DNA from: Acanthacorydalis orientalis
Taxonomy: Eukaryota > Arthropoda > Insecta > Megaloptera > Corydalidae
Direction: 5' to 3'
NCBI GenBank assembly: GCA_034766995.1
Contig: CM068314.1
Location: 17,913,201-17,977,200, forward strand
Length of the DNA: 64,000 nt
How positions within the stretch are numbered: position 1 is the first letter of the stretch; each line of letters begins with the position of its first letter. Of this stretch, positions 24,063 through 37,279 are shown piece by piece. The position numbers and the translations under genes were made by a program. The notes below the pieces were generated by a model. The model saw nothing but the letters and a program-made list of their open reading frames with translations. It did no database searches and was not told where the DNA came from.

Positions 24063-25536
24063 ATGTGGGAAAATAGATCAAAAGGTATAAAAATACACTG
24101 TTTGTCTACAATTTTTTATATTATTTGATTTTTTTTTTGTGAGAATGAATAATCGAAAATTAATTTATTTCTTAATATTCATTTATTGATTGAAGTTATT
24201 TTTAAATTATAAATTTCAACTTAAATTTATTGTAAATTTTTCAAAAAGAATATTTCATGCGCAAAGCATTAAAATTTAATGACATTCACAACACAATATA
24301 AATAAGTTGCGGATACCATAAAATATGAAATATTACTTAAACATTTATTAATCAATAAGGCGACGAACCGCTACTGATTGGTATTGTTTTCATTCAACGC
24401 TGATTATTTTTCGAGTGTTGATGTGGTACATTATGAATCTCAAAATACGAATGGTGACAATTGGGCGTGTATGATTTATAGTATAGGGGTTGAAAATTAA
24501 TTTCAACGTTCTCACAAAACGCAAACAATATTCATGAAATGATAAAAAAAAACTTTTTTGGAAAACACTTTTAACGTACACATCATTTTGTAATTCTGAC
24601 AGATATTTTATAAAAAAGAAGCTGTCTTATTACTTATTCTGAAATCATTCAAATATTTTCGCACATGATATTCCGAAACTCTGTTCATTAAATCAGTTTT
24701 TTTTTCGAATGTTGTATTGTGTCAATTTCGATTTTAAAAAGTGTGTTTGTTATTTTTTTTTTTGAAATTGACTTGGACAGTAAAGAATTTATATATTTAT
24801 ATATAAATCAATATTCATGTTTTCAACTGAATTCTAAATAACTGAAATAAAAATAACTTTATGAAAACGTTAATTTTGCGGAATTATTCATAAATTATTT
24901 CAAAGTTATTAATCTACGGTTTAAAAATATAAATTTAACTTTATGTCATTTACAAAGGAAATTGTGTATTATCTTATATGTATGAATTTATTTTTTTAAC
25001 AAATTATTTACATTTAATATTTATTAATCTATAAAAAATATAGAATTAAAAGCTAAATGGTTTAATTAAATATATAAAAATGAACTAGACATTTGAAAAA
25101 TTTATATAGTTTGTATTAAAATGTATACCTGTTACTTTCATTTCTATACAATGAATTTATTATTTATTTCTCACAGAATATCTAATTATTTTGGGTCATG
25201 GTAACTAGTAAGACCTACTGTCATTATTTAGTGAATCATTATGACCGACACAGATATTTTTTTTAATTTTTAATTAAAAAAAAACGTGATTACTGTGCCA
25301 TCAATTAAAAGCAAATTTTAATAGGTTATATTAAACAGAAATATTAAAAATTAAAAAACAAAAACTGTCAAAAAGGATTTAATTTTTATCTAGAATTTGT
25401 GGTAAAATTCTATACATAAATAGATAAATTTAATGAAATGAGTCATGTAAAGGTTAAAATAATTCTATGTTTATAAATGTATTTATGAAATAAAAAAGGG
25501 AAATAAAAATTTTTTCTAGACGAATTTAAGTACATA
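24063..25536. other. A+T-rich non-coding matrix
   Basis: Almost all low-complexity A/T. A small better-balanced patch at about 24360-24500 has no recognisable gene. Confidence 0.6.
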
Positions 25537-25553
25537 ATATATATATATATATG

Positions 25554-25605
<52 letters not shown>

Positions 25606-25630
25606 TATATATAAATATATATATATATAC

Positions 25631-25682
<52 letters not shown>
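25537..25682. repeat. Long compound (TA)n microsatellite
   Basis: TA blocks with GTATAT, AAATAT and CGTATA interruptions over about 145 bp. The minus-strand frame across it is a repeat translation. Confidence 0.97.
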
Positions 25683-25685
<3 letters not shown>

Positions 25686-25899
25686 GATAGTTTTGGTTTA
25701 ATAGATAGTGGTTTAATATCAGCAAATTAATTTGATGGTCTACATCAAATAAATCGTAGTATAAATCTTAGAGAAGTTATATTCATTAAGTTTACTAAAG
25801 CCTTATTTTCTGGAGTAACCATTTGTGAAAATGTATAAAAGAACAAAATATTTCGACAAGAAAATTGCATTACAGTACAAAACTATTGATAAGTACAAT

Positions 25900-26340
25900 A
25901 TGAGGTATGATGAGAGGTCGATGAGGCACATAACGATTCAATTAATATAAACAGACTTTCTTATTCTCTGATAAGTAGGTAACGACTTCTGAGAAATTGG
26001 TCATTTATATTTGTCGGAAGCAGTGTTCTTGTTAAAGAACCACTGACGATGATAGCCTATCATCACTAATATCCATTTGCGACACATTGATTAAAGGAAG
26101 CAGCACTATCTGTCCCCACGGTAAGTCTACTTGCCAATGATGGTTGGGTGTGGAAAAGTGTCATCTGGCCGGCGAATTGATGGCACGTTGAGTGATTTTC
26201 GAGATGTCGCGCGAAAGATACGGTAAGTTTCTTTCCGACATTCGCTTCGTCTCTAATGTGATTAGGACCACGCCTTGATATCCGCCCTATGCCTGTTCAC
26301 GAAACACCGGATATATTTCGGATATCGCATGCTTTCTATT
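25900..26340 (+). other. GC-rich island with two strong donor-like sites
   Basis: Two CG|GTAAGT splice-donor-like sites occur 102 bp apart (26121 and 26223). Between them an ATG pair at 26137/26140 opens a frame (MMVGCGKVSSGRRIDGTLSD...) that stays open to the second donor and would otherwise stop one base later. An in-frame stop lies upstream. This arrangement fits a first coding exon, or a UTR or non-coding RNA exon. A 29-codon frame is not significant on its own. Confidence 0.3.
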
Positions 26341-26924
26341 CATAGAATGAATTGTTTCATTTTTCAATTCATTATTTGTCTATTTTATCAGTTAAATGAA
26401 TTTAGATACTGGTTCATAGTATGCGTAAAAACTTTGACGTCATAACATAATGTTCTACAAGTATAATTAGTTAATGTAAGAATACATTTTTATTTTCAGC
26501 GTATTTATGGAATTAGTTAATTGTAATCTATTAAAAAAAGATTATTTAACAAACAAAATTAAACTCGTTTTTAATTTCTATTCGAATTTTGTACAAAACT
26601 ATAGAACATTTTAAATTATAATTTAAAAATTTAAGCAGAATTAGAATTTTGTTACAAATTATTTAATGAATCGCGGTTAATTTTCCAGTTAGAATTATAT
26701 GAATATATTATGTAGATGATTCTCATAACCGAGACAAATAAACTAATTTAATTATATTTGAAAATACAAATTTTCTTAATAAAACCATAATAACTATATT
26801 TTGCTTCGACGTAATAACATTTTTGCATTGTATGAGAACAAAATAAATAAAACCAACCGTAAATTGTCAATAAAATAAAATTGAATTATATTAAACATCT
26901 ACAATGATACACGAACGACATAAA

Positions 26925-27190
26925 TGTATATTGTTGTTGAATGTATAAATCACAACATAAACGACGTTTGTGACATAATGATGGCGGTATGCAAGCAACG
27001 ACCAAGGTTCCTTACAACCTATCTGAAATAGTTAAGCAAACTAACATTATTTGCATATCAGTAATGCGAATTATGCAATCTCTAAAGTGCAGCTAACTTA
27101 TTCACTTAGTCGATACTAAATTATGAATATGAATGTGCTCATATCAAAGGGTATTTAATTCTATAAACCATTGTTTGGAGTGAAACAAGC
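26925..27190. other. Balanced island with octamer-like sites
   Basis: Contains a consensus octamer ATTTGCAT (27049-27056) and, about 20 bp later, an AATTATGCAAT variant, both of the type bound by POU-domain factors. There is no sustained frame. A non-coding regulatory role is inferred only. Confidence 0.3.
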
Positions 27191-27219
27191 CAGTAAATTG
27201 TTTATTACATATGCAGACA

Positions 27220-27262
27220 TATATACATATATATATATATATATAAATATATATATATAATA
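27220..27262. repeat. Imperfect (TA)n microsatellite
   Basis: TA repeats with CATA and AAATA interruptions. Confidence 0.93.
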
Positions 27263-28859
27263 TACAAGATATATTTGGAAATTAGACATGTTTATTAAGC
27301 ATTGTTTTTGAAATATTAGTTAAAACTGTATATGCAATTTTGCAGATAAATATGCATTCTCTTATTGGATTTTCTGTATTCATAAACTATACAACGTTCT
27401 ATTTTCTGCAATCTATATGAAAATTTATATTTAATCGTAAAGATTAATCTTCACTGTTAGTATGCACCTAGAATTACTAAGAGTATATTAGAAAAATATA
27501 GGATATTTGAGATAATTATGTTTTATTACAAAATCTAGACTAGAAATAAATATGTATTATATACATTTTTTTTATTAAAAACTAAGCGAATTATGGTTGA
27601 AATTGAAATGTGTGTTTTAAATTCAATTTGATTTTCATAATGAATTGTCCCATTGTTTTTTTAGTGTTAAGAAATAAAATTTAAATAAAAAAAATGATTA
27701 ACAACAAATAAAAAACTCTTATCACATCTCTAATAGCTTATTATTTCGTTTCTATGATTACTATTTACAACAACCTATATCATTTTATTGTTTAGAAAAT
27801 TGGGGATATTTTTCGAAGTATTAGAAGTGTATTAAATTTATGTCTGCTATGCTAATTTTTTACGTTCATAAGTGAAAAATATATTTTGTATTATTTTTTA
27901 TTTTTAATATGTACCCATAGTGCCAATAATATGATTAATTTGTATAGAATTTGATACTAAAAGAAATTCTATCCATGATTTGTATGAAATAAAATAGAAT
28001 ATTATTAAAAGTGTTATTAATACACTTTATAGAGAAAAACCTTATAATTTTATTAAATAATTTATAACCTTGAAACATACTTTTTATTAAGAATACCTCT
28101 ACATACTTATAAAATTTTTATTTTTGATAAATTTTTATTCTTCTTTTAAAATGTTTTCGTCTATTATAAAATGATATTCTCTAATATCGACAAATAATTA
28201 CAAAAACTGATATTGTGCTAATTGTGTTTTTAATAAAATATATTTTTTATTAAAAGAACACAGAAGATTAAATAAGAAAATAACATTAAGTTATTAATAA
28301 ATTAATATTTTTAGCGTAAAAAAATAAACTGTACAAATAATAAGTCTTTTATTAAAATTCTTTTTTAGTTTAAGTTTCTTATTAAGTTTTCTTTTTATAT
28401 TATATAATTTAGAATCCTAAAATTTAATATTTTTGAGTGTAGTTGATAAAATGTATCCAAGAAAAGATAAATAAATAAAAAAAATATTTCGTAAATAAAT
28501 ATCAAAATCATAGAGACAAAAATCATTTTTTTTATACATTAGAGTTACTTTTAAACCATGTTTTTTAATTGAATTTAAATTTAATTAACACGAAAGTATT
28601 TATTTACTTATAACAGTACACGGGTGTAAAAGGAACTTATACTGACGAAATGGTATTGTATTAATTCTTTTGTAATATAAAGAATAATTATATCAAAATA
28701 GTTCTTAAAGATGTACGTTATTTGTTTACTTATAATGTGTACAACTTATATAGATTTCCAATACGAAATGAGATAAAATTAATTACTCAATTATATAGAC
28801 CTAAATGAACATTTATTCAATTTGTACAACTACGTTGCATACATTCAATCATCGTAATC
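27263..28859. other. A+T-rich non-coding matrix
   Basis: About 1.6 kb of very A+T-rich sequence with no gene, island or transposon end seen. Confidence 0.65.
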
Positions 28860-29137
28860 ATCGTACTATGAATATATTTCCAGAAAATAATTTCATAAAA
28901 TAATATTTCTTTTCGAGAGTAATCCAGTTTAAATTGCTGCAATATGTTAGTATCAGATAATACGACAAGTATTAGGTCACAAGGACCGCAACGACGCACT
29001 CGATCGGGCAAGGATCTTCCTGATACCTAATCCATATCGGCGTCCTGCCTTAAATTCAGGGAGTAATCTACAACGCGTAACGACCAAGGCGGCAAAGCGG
29101 AAGTGAGGTCAGTAAATCTACCATTGTGTGCAATGTA

Positions 29138-29185
<48 letters not shown>

Positions 29186-29290
29186 CACAAAAGGCGAGCA
29201 GGAAGGAGAAGGCGGGTGTATACTTGATTGCTATATCATGAGTTTCAAGCCGATGGCTATTGTGGCAATTTATGTGTTTCGTTTATAACA
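28860..29290. other. Balanced island split by a TA array
   Basis: The GC-rich left part ends at 29139 and a similar right part (AGCACAAAAGGCGAGCAGG onward) starts at 29183, with a pure TA array between. The island may have been interrupted by microsatellite expansion. Open frames through it depend on the array and are not called. Confidence 0.35.
29140..29182. repeat. (TA)n microsatellite inside an island
   Basis: Pure TA array separating two GC-richer halves. Confidence 0.96.
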
Positions 29291-29657
29291 GATTTAATTA
29301 TATATTTGTTTTCAAAAAGTAGAAATATCGTGATTTAAACACGTAATGTAATGAAATTGCTGAAAATAGGGTATGAAATAAATATAAGCATGTATATATA
29401 TATATATATATATAAATTAGATAAACAATCCAAATTACACATTCATAAATTAGTAATAATTCTTGTTAATGCCATTGAATCACAGGCATTATACCTTGAT
29501 TAATTAAGGGGAGGTTCTCTTGATACTAAAAAACGATTTTAAATTAAGTGTTATACTGACTTCTATTGTTGGTTATTTACAAACCTTCTGAAATTTATAT
29601 ATTTTATTATATTTAATATGAATGGATTAATTGCTTTTATCTTTTAAATTTATTTAA

Positions 29658-29692
<35 letters not shown>

Positions 29693-31515
29693 GTAGTGTT
29701 CAGTGTGTGTGTATACGTATATGTATATAATTTCATTATATTGTTTTCTACTATTTTTTCAATGAGTAAAAATAATCATTAAAATAATAATTAATGTAAA
29801 TTTATATATAAGATTAAAAGCATTGATTTAAATATCTGAAAAAATTCAAATATGTAACAGCCATTTAAAAGAATACTGGTATTAAATTTTATAGTGGATG
29901 GTTTAGAGATGTATAAAAATTTATACGTTTTGTAATGAAAATATGGTTTTATAGAAACATTTTCTATTTTAATGTAATTAAGATATTTTATGATAATCAA
30001 CGGTTGGACTGGATCTATTTTTAATTGTGTACAAAAATATACTATTCATGTTTCAAATAACATGAAAATTTAAAATAATTTCTAAAAAAAATATAGAAGT
30101 TTCACAAATTATACGGAAAAAAAATTAAATATGTAAAATGGTATAAATGTTTGGCAGTTAATATAATTATCATTTTTTTTTATTCAGAAATGTTATTTTA
30201 ATCACTTAAAAGTTGTTTAAAAAGTAATGTTTCAGGATATAGCGTTTTTTAAAAAAATACTGTAGATGGTTTTAATAAAGAAAATGAAAAATGGGTTATT
30301 TTTTTAAAAAAGTGTATAAGAATAAGCTTTATTTCGATTCAGCAAATTACTTTCAGTTAAATATTATCTCAAATTTGACTTTTTTAAAAAAACGGAATTA
30401 TCTGAAAGAAAATAACTTTTACGAGTATATCTTATGCTAAAAAGTTTAATGTAAAAGAATATTTATAGAATTAAATATTGAATAATATAAGCAAAAACCT
30501 AATAAAGCGTTAAAAAGTACCATTAATTTCATTGTTTTTATAAATGAGATTCTCTTCAAAAATCCATACTATTCGGTGCGTTCTGTTCTAGGTTTTATCC
30601 TGCTTTGCTAAAAATAATTTTATTAATTATTTACAAACTATAAAAATATATGAAGTTATAACAGTGAAAATATGTATGAATACCCACAAATAAATGTATA
30701 TATATATACTCGTATGCATAATTTTATTATTATGTGTGATATTACATTCTAAAAAAAAATTAATATAGAATTAAAAAGTGTTGAATTGATTATAAGTTAA
30801 CTTAGAGTGTTTTACACATTAAAAATACTGAACTATTTTAAATTTATAATTGAAATTTTTACTAACAATAATTACATTGCAATAGTAAATTCTAATTAGT
30901 ATTTCACACGTGAGTAATATTTTAACTAAACATATACTTTTAATATACAGAAATATTTTTTTTATGTTTCCACTAATAACATTTTAATCATAAAACAGTG
31001 TTAACGTATTTAATAATAATTATGAGTATGTAAATTAATAATAAATTAAAAAAAAGTTTAGAAATTTTAATTACTTTACATGCTATTATTTCAGTACTTC
31101 ATTTTTTTTCTGCTATTTTAATAACAAAGAAGTGTATAATATGTAATAATATTTTAATTTTAATGGAGATTTCTAAATATAAATTTCGCAGGTTATTAAT
31201 AAATAAAACGTTATGGTTTTGTCACAAATTTGCATTGAATTATTAAACGACGTGAAAATGTTTTTATATAATTAAAAAATAGCTGCTTTCATGTGTTGTG
31301 ATTGTGACAAAACTTGATAACGTTTCATTTAGAAGAATGTTATATTTTTTTGTTTAAAAATAGAATGTTATGAAATTCATGAACTTTATATGTTAAAAAA
31401 CTTTATTTCCTGCTTGAAATTTTTGAATGATTAACAAAAACAAACGACCTCCACCAACATACACACGCATAGTTTACATACCTTTTGACTTGGAATATCA
31501 TTACTTACAATATTA
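29291..31515. other. A+T-rich non-coding matrix
   Basis: About 2.2 kb with no supported gene. It includes a (CT)n(AT)n(GT)-rich tract at 29659-29712 and a short TA tract at 29393. Confidence 0.65.
29659..29712. repeat. (CT)n-(AT)n-(GT)n microsatellite
   Basis: CT repeats pass into AT and then GTGTAGTG...GTGTGTGTG. The same design on the opposite strand, (TA)n(GA)n, occurs at 40674. Confidence 0.95.
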
Positions 31516-31517
31516 TA

Positions 31518-31518
<1 letters not shown>

Positions 31519-31554
<36 letters not shown>
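31519..31554. repeat. (TA)n microsatellite
   Basis: TA array leading into a 20-bp tandem duplication. Confidence 0.95.
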
Positions 31555-31555
<1 letters not shown>

Positions 31556-31590
31556 GTGTAATAATACATATATACGTGTAATAATACATA
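31551..31590. repeat. Perfect 20-bp tandem duplication
   Basis: The unit beginning TATACGTGTAATAATACA is present twice without mismatch (31551-31570 and 31571-31590). Perfect identity suggests a recent event. Confidence 0.95.
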
Positions 31591-31622
31591 TGCATATTCA
31601 TATATATATATATATAAATTTT

Positions 31623-31829
31623 ATGCTAAGGAAGTACATATTGGCACTGCTGTATTTAGTTCTACTACAAACGCATGAGATGGCAAAGGGACCGCAGAAG
31701 CAGTTTCTCTACGAAGCAAACATGGAATTCATTTCTAAACTTTGGTGGGCCGAGTGTTATTTAGAGTTTAAAGCCGGATTGTATAGGATTGGTTTGCCGA
31801 TGGAAGAGACAGCGAGAGGGAAAGGCTAA
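31623..31829 (+). CDS. Possible small protein, 68 codons (unproven)
   Basis: An ATG frame begins just after a TA-rich tract. The N-terminus (MLRKYILALLYLVLLQTHEM) has a short basic start and a hydrophobic core like a signal peptide. The remainder, MAKGPQKQFLYEANMEFISK followed by a WWAECYLEFKAGLYR segment, is mixed and charged, unlike the Tyr/Ile/Phe frames typical of this window. A second ATG in good context (GAGATGG, codon 20) could be the start. No family is recognised. It may be a real small gene, an exon, or chance openness in a GC-richer island. Confidence 0.2.
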   Translation: MLRKYILALLYLVLLQTHEMAKGPQKQFLYEANMEFISKLWWAECYLEFKAGLYRIGLPMEETARGKG

Positions 31830-32230
31830 GAACAGATTATATTGCGGTCATCAGAAGTTACATTAGATAGGGTTCCTCAACACTGCTTGTTTTCCCCATA
31901 ACTTTTTAAGCTTTAGGATAAACAAGTAGAAAAGCTATTGTGCGGTGTATATATACTCGAATATTTACTGTTATGTAGTACGTAAATTGCAAATAAACGA
32001 GATCAAATATTGCTTTTTTTCTGAGCAGTCAATAACAAAAACAAGTAAACACACTGACACAGAAAGAGAATTCAACCACAATGACGTGTTTTGTTCGAGT
32101 AACATCCCCTACTTGCGTCGTTGTACTCAACCCCTTTTCCCCTTGATCTCTCTGTTGTGGACATAAAACTCCATCTAGTATAATCCCTGAGATCGGCCGA
32201 ATCCTTTGCCAGACGTGTTGATAGAAAGTG
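31625..32230. other. Balanced-composition island
   Basis: A 600-bp island. Beyond the small frame at its left end it has a second open frame at 31945-32166 with no recognisable domain. The CCCCTTTTCCCCTTGATCTC pyrimidine-rich tract near 32130 is notable, but no acceptor-linked frame follows. Confidence 0.3.
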
Positions 32231-33714
32231 GAAAAAGCTTTGAGATCAGAAAAAGTAAATGTATGTAGGATCTACATAAGTTGAAGAACATAAGAGTGAA
32301 AATGTGTGTGTGTATGTTGTTTTTTTGCCACGCATAATAAAGTGAAATAAATTTGTTTCAAACACAGATAGAGGAACCGACTTTAAAATAACGTTTCTCT
32401 TTATAAATAAAATATTTACTGTATGTTTAGTTTTTCCACTTCTATATTTACCTATTTATTTCAAATTACTTATTTATCTGAATAAAAATATGTAGATACA
32501 TTTTACATTTACATTTTCTTTACACATATATCCAAATGTTGTTAAATATTATTATTTAAAAAATCATTACTTATTAATTAATAAAAAAATAAATATTTAA
32601 TAAACATGGAAAGTATCAAAAGGTTATTTTCATTCATCTTTTCGATATGATTGAGAAATGAATTGATATTTTTTCATTTATTTGTCTTTTATGTACATTC
32701 TTTATTCAGATATATAATGTACTTATACAGACACCCACATATATATATATATATATATACACACATTCATACGTACAATTCAATATTATAAAAATACAAA
32801 AAAACTAATAATATTTTTTGTATAAAATTTTTATTAAATTTTGTTAACATTATTTTTCTTTAAGTAATATTATGTATACAACATCGATTAATAATGTTTA
32901 TAGAAAATCTACTAGAAGAAAATGTTCATAAAAATAATATTTAGATTTTTTATACTAAAATTGAATTATATTTGTAATTTAAATTTAAATAAACATAAAT
33001 GTATAAACATAAATGTATACTAACACTTTAATGATATATTTTTATTATATATCAAAATTATTTTTAACAGAGTAGTAAAATAAATGTACGATGTGTTTGA
33101 TACAACGTCGAAGAATATTTCTATGAATATTATTTAGAATACTTAGTTTTTAAATTTTTTCTTTCTTTTTACTACATAATTTTGTAGGTCTTTGCTATTA
33201 AAAAAGATCATCAGAATTATAATAATTTATGGTAGATTAATTTTCTTAAAATAATTTCTCTTCAATATAATTCTGGAATTATGGATAAATTCATTTTCTG
33301 AAATTAATTTTTTGCTCACTTCACGAATTCAAAAAAAATCTAATAACTTTAGAGATAAAATTTGAATATTTAATTAGAAAAAGTATATTTTAATGAATAA
33401 TATCTATTAGTTTTAAATAAAACAATAATTAATACATTATAATTCTTGAATACATGTAAATTTTATAGAATTAGATGTAGAATCTATATGATTTTACTTT
33501 TAAGAAAGTTATGGTTATAGATGTCAAAAATACAAAAAAAATAGAACACAAAATCTTTTTGAAAATAAATTAAAAATAGCATTCATATTTGCTATTAGAA
33601 TTAAAATAAAGTAATATAAATGAAAACGTAATTAAAGCATAATAATATTAATAATTTATATAATAAAGTACATACACATAAAAGAACGCACGCTCGCTGA
33701 CAAGCGCATCCACA

Positions 33715-33717
<3 letters not shown>
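32231..33717. other. A+T-rich non-coding matrix
   Basis: About 1.5 kb with no gene. A small duplication (TAAACATAAATGTA twice) occurs near 32990-33018, and a TA tract at 32738-32764. Confidence 0.65.

Positions 33718-33781
<64 letters not shown>
33718..33781. repeat. (TA)n microsatellite
   Basis: Pure TA array of about 32 units. Neighbouring CACACAC and GTGTGT give the usual CA/TA/GT pattern. Confidence 0.97.
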
Positions 33782-33784
<3 letters not shown>

Positions 33785-34009
33785 GTGTGTTTATGTACGA
33801 TGAAATGTATACAATGTACTATTTTGTGTCGGCCAATGTTATCGTAAAATTTCTTTAATAAAAGCATATCATGTAGATTATAATGTATTCCGAAAAAAAA
33901 GATTTAAAAACCTCGTAAACCCGTGAAAGTATTTGTCACATAATACAAAAAGCACAAGACGCGTCATAAGTAATAAAATATCATTCAATAATTAAATGAG
34001 ATCATACAT

Positions 34010-34350
34010 GGCAGTAATTCAAAACTTCAAGAGTTCAAGTGTGTTGAGGTCATGCACGGTGCTGCGATACGTTAGATCTCGACTTTTCGCAGCTGGGTTT
34101 CTGTAAGCGTGGGCTGCAGTTACGGGAAGATAAGAGAGTTACGACACTATATAAAATCAAGTTATAGTTGATAAGATGTTCGTCGCAAGAACCCTCCCGC
34201 TCGGCAACCAAAACAGGCAACCACTTGAGTGATACGAACGAGAGTGTATATTCGCTATACGGTTCGAATGGGGGCGGTTGGATGATGCACTGGCGCACCC
34301 TTTATACGCTGTTTGGGATTTAGTTTATTCTTCAGGGAGACAAGGGAATA
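34010..34350. other. GC-rich island with a TATA-like box
   Basis: A GC-rich block holding TATATAAAA at 34148-34156 and a WGATAR site (TGATAAG) 20 bp downstream. A minus-strand frame of 82 codons crosses it but begins at a non-ATG codon and lacks any domain. The island could be a promoter; direction is unknown. Confidence 0.3.
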
Positions 34351-34927
34351 TTACAGTCTTGATGTGGTGATTTTTCTTGGTTTGTTATTTACGTGAAAAT
34401 TTTCATCAATTTTTTAGCGGAAAAGTCTTATTATACACACACATACACTCAGAACATAATTCTCTCTTTCTTACATGCACATATATACATTAAAAAAATA
34501 CATATATACATATAAATACATATATATATATATACACATGTTCAAAATCTTCATTTTCAATTATAAATATGTAAATAGTAAGAAAAAATCTCAAAGAAGG
34601 AATAAAAAACAATGATAAAAGTGATTTCTCATAGATAATGAAATAACTAAAGAAAATTTAATATGGTAAAATATTTAAATAAAAAAAGTATTCTAAATTT
34701 TAATACTAAAACTTTTGATTAAATTTTATAAAAAAATACCGTACTATATAGTTTCTCGTTTATATGATAAAACAAAATGGTTACAGGTCGAGTTTTCAAA
34801 TATGTGTCGCAGGTGAGACGAACTTGCTTGAGTGTTGTTATATTGAGTTTTGGAAATACTACCTGAATTCAATATGTATTTTATTTGTACATGTATATAC
34901 ATATACCTACATTCAAAAATAAATACG

Positions 34928-34958
<31 letters not shown>

Positions 34959-35339
34959 GTGTGTGTGTATTATTTATATATATTTTGGATTTTATATCCT
35001 ATGTAATTTAAATATTTTTCTCAGGAAAGTAGATATTTGAAAGTCTATATTATTTTAATAAATTTATATAAATAATAGTACATTTCTAAATAATGAAACT
35101 GTAAAATTTCATTACAAGTTCTATGGATCAATGAAGAATATTAATACAAAATAATTAAATTTATGAAATATGTCTACTAATAATACATTTACAGCAATGC
35201 GTGCACGTAAAGATTACTATTAACGATATACAATTTATTTCGAGTTGTTGCACTTTTAATAAAAGTAGATTCTATTTAGTACATATTAAATTATCAACTT
35301 TAATGAGAATGTATAATTGAACGTATCGTGTTCAACAAT
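34351..35339. other. A+T-rich non-coding matrix with microsatellite
   Basis: No gene. It includes a TA/GT array at 34927-34970 and a small balanced patch near 34780-34870. Confidence 0.6.
34927..34970. repeat. (TA)n-(GT)n microsatellite
   Basis: TA repeats, then GTATGTATGTGTGTGTGT. Confidence 0.96.
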
Positions 35340-35580
35340 CGCGAAATCAAGTAATGTTTTCATCAACAATGTAATACGTTACGAAGTTCGGCGTAAACCT
35401 ACACTCCGCTGAGTTTTTAAAATATGCAGTAACACCTAATTATAGTTGAAGCCATAACCATAATCTCCCCAGCAGCACCCAGAATACGAAATTCAGTGTG
35501 TCGTTTGCGTTGGTGCTTACGGTTGTGTCACTGGTGTTTCAAGCGTTGTGTGTTTTAAGTATGTAGATGTGAATGTCTCT

Positions 35581-35583
<3 letters not shown>
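35340..35583. other. Balanced-composition island, non-coding
   Basis: Complex sequence ending at a long TA array. Minus-strand frames here (35517-35805) pass through the array and disagree in phase, so no gene is called. Confidence 0.3.

Positions 35584-35637
<54 letters not shown>
35584..35637. repeat. (TA)n microsatellite
   Basis: Pure TA array of about 27 units. Confidence 0.97.
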
Positions 35638-37279
35638 GTACACACATATGCGTGTATTGAATATACACATACATATATGTGTGGGTAAAACTTTGTATAT
35701 GTGAGTGTACGGGTGGAGAGCAAAACAAGGCTTGTTTAATAATATTACTAGGTAACGTAAATTTTCGGTCATAAAACATGACTGGGTGCTAGTAGCGAGC
35801 GGCACAATTTTAAACTGAATTCTCTTTTAAGGGCGTCTATTAACTGAATTACGAAAAAAAATTGTTTCAGAAATAAATAATACACTTTTTGCGTTGCTAT
35901 TTTTACTAAATTATAAACAAATGTAAATGTGGACACTTGTATGTAAATATGATTAATGAAATTAAATAATAGTAATGAAAATATTGATCGAGTTTGAGAA
36001 AATCTAACAAATCATTTCGATTAAAATGTGGACTAGAATATATAGATACTTCTGATAAAAATGAAAAATTCAGGAAATATTTATGAACATCATTATGAAC
36101 TTAAATAAATAATTATTATTTACAATATAAAATTATAGTTTTTGTTATTAAATTCATTGAATATAGATATGTTATAGAAATGAATCAAATTTCAAACATC
36201 ACAAATTCATGTGGTATTTGGAGTATTGATTCATTTGTGAAAGTTAATTAGTAATAAATTATAACGATAGCTTGTTATAATAATTGTGCACCTGCTTAGG
36301 ACCGAAAATTCAGTGACAAGGGTTCTAAAAACGGGAGAGTAATTTTTTTCACATTTTCCTCTTTGGCTTATATTTGAAAATAGTTACTGGTGAATGTAAT
36401 GGATTTAAGTTGTAAGAATGTAATTCATTGTAGGCACCAACACCTGTATGAAAAATTGAACAATTCTCCCTATTAAATTCTCTAACTTCATTTTAAACAT
36501 ATTACCATTATTTCTATTAAAATGAATAAATTATTTTTTCATTAAATTTTTATGACGCCCAAAACCCTACAAATAAATTAAATATGCTTGCGATTTTGCG
36601 AGTTTCCTTCTATTAATTAAATGTTCTACCTATTTTGTTCAATCATTTTACTTGGTTATCCGAATTGAAATATCTACTTGAAAAGAATCATTCTATATAT
36701 ATATATATATATACTAATATTTATTTTATGAAAATACACACCGACATAATGTTTTCATGAAAATATATTAAAGAATTATATACTTGATCATTTTAGAATA
36801 ACATAATATCTATTTAACTTCAAATACATAGAAGTATATAAAATATTTTAGTTAATTAGTTAAAAATTTAGTTTCAATTTACTGAATTACATTGTTAAAA
36901 AATAAGGCTGTTTGAAAAGCCAATTAAATATTTAAGATGTAGATTTTTTGATAAAAAATAAATGAAAGGGTTAACTATTTATATCTAATGTGTATTGACT
37001 GCTAATGTCCTTGATAACTTTTCCAAAAAACAATTAAAAAGAATTCGACAAGATTTTTTTATTTAAAAATTAATGAAGACTAGTTGAGTAACAAAATATA
37101 GAATAATTGATAATAAATTTCATTTTAAACTCTGTTCAAATAAAATATCTCTATATATTATTAAAAAATTATAAAGATATGATGATTTCAAAGATAATGT
37201 ACATGAATATGTTTCAGAGTCATAAAATTGTAATTGAAAAAAAAATGAAACTTTGGAATATTATATTCAAAATCAGAGG
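35638..37279. other. Mostly A+T-rich non-coding matrix
   Basis: A better-balanced patch at 36285-36460 and the segment 35700-35850 carry no recognisable gene. The rest is low-complexity A/T. Confidence 0.6.

Noticed and set aside
34148..34156. TATATAAAA as a confident promoter
   Set aside because: TATA-like strings are everywhere in this DNA; without an initiator or transcript data it is only noted within its island.
34261..34270. GGTTCGAATG resembling a tRNA B box
   Set aside because: No A box, acceptor stem or cloverleaf could be formed around it.
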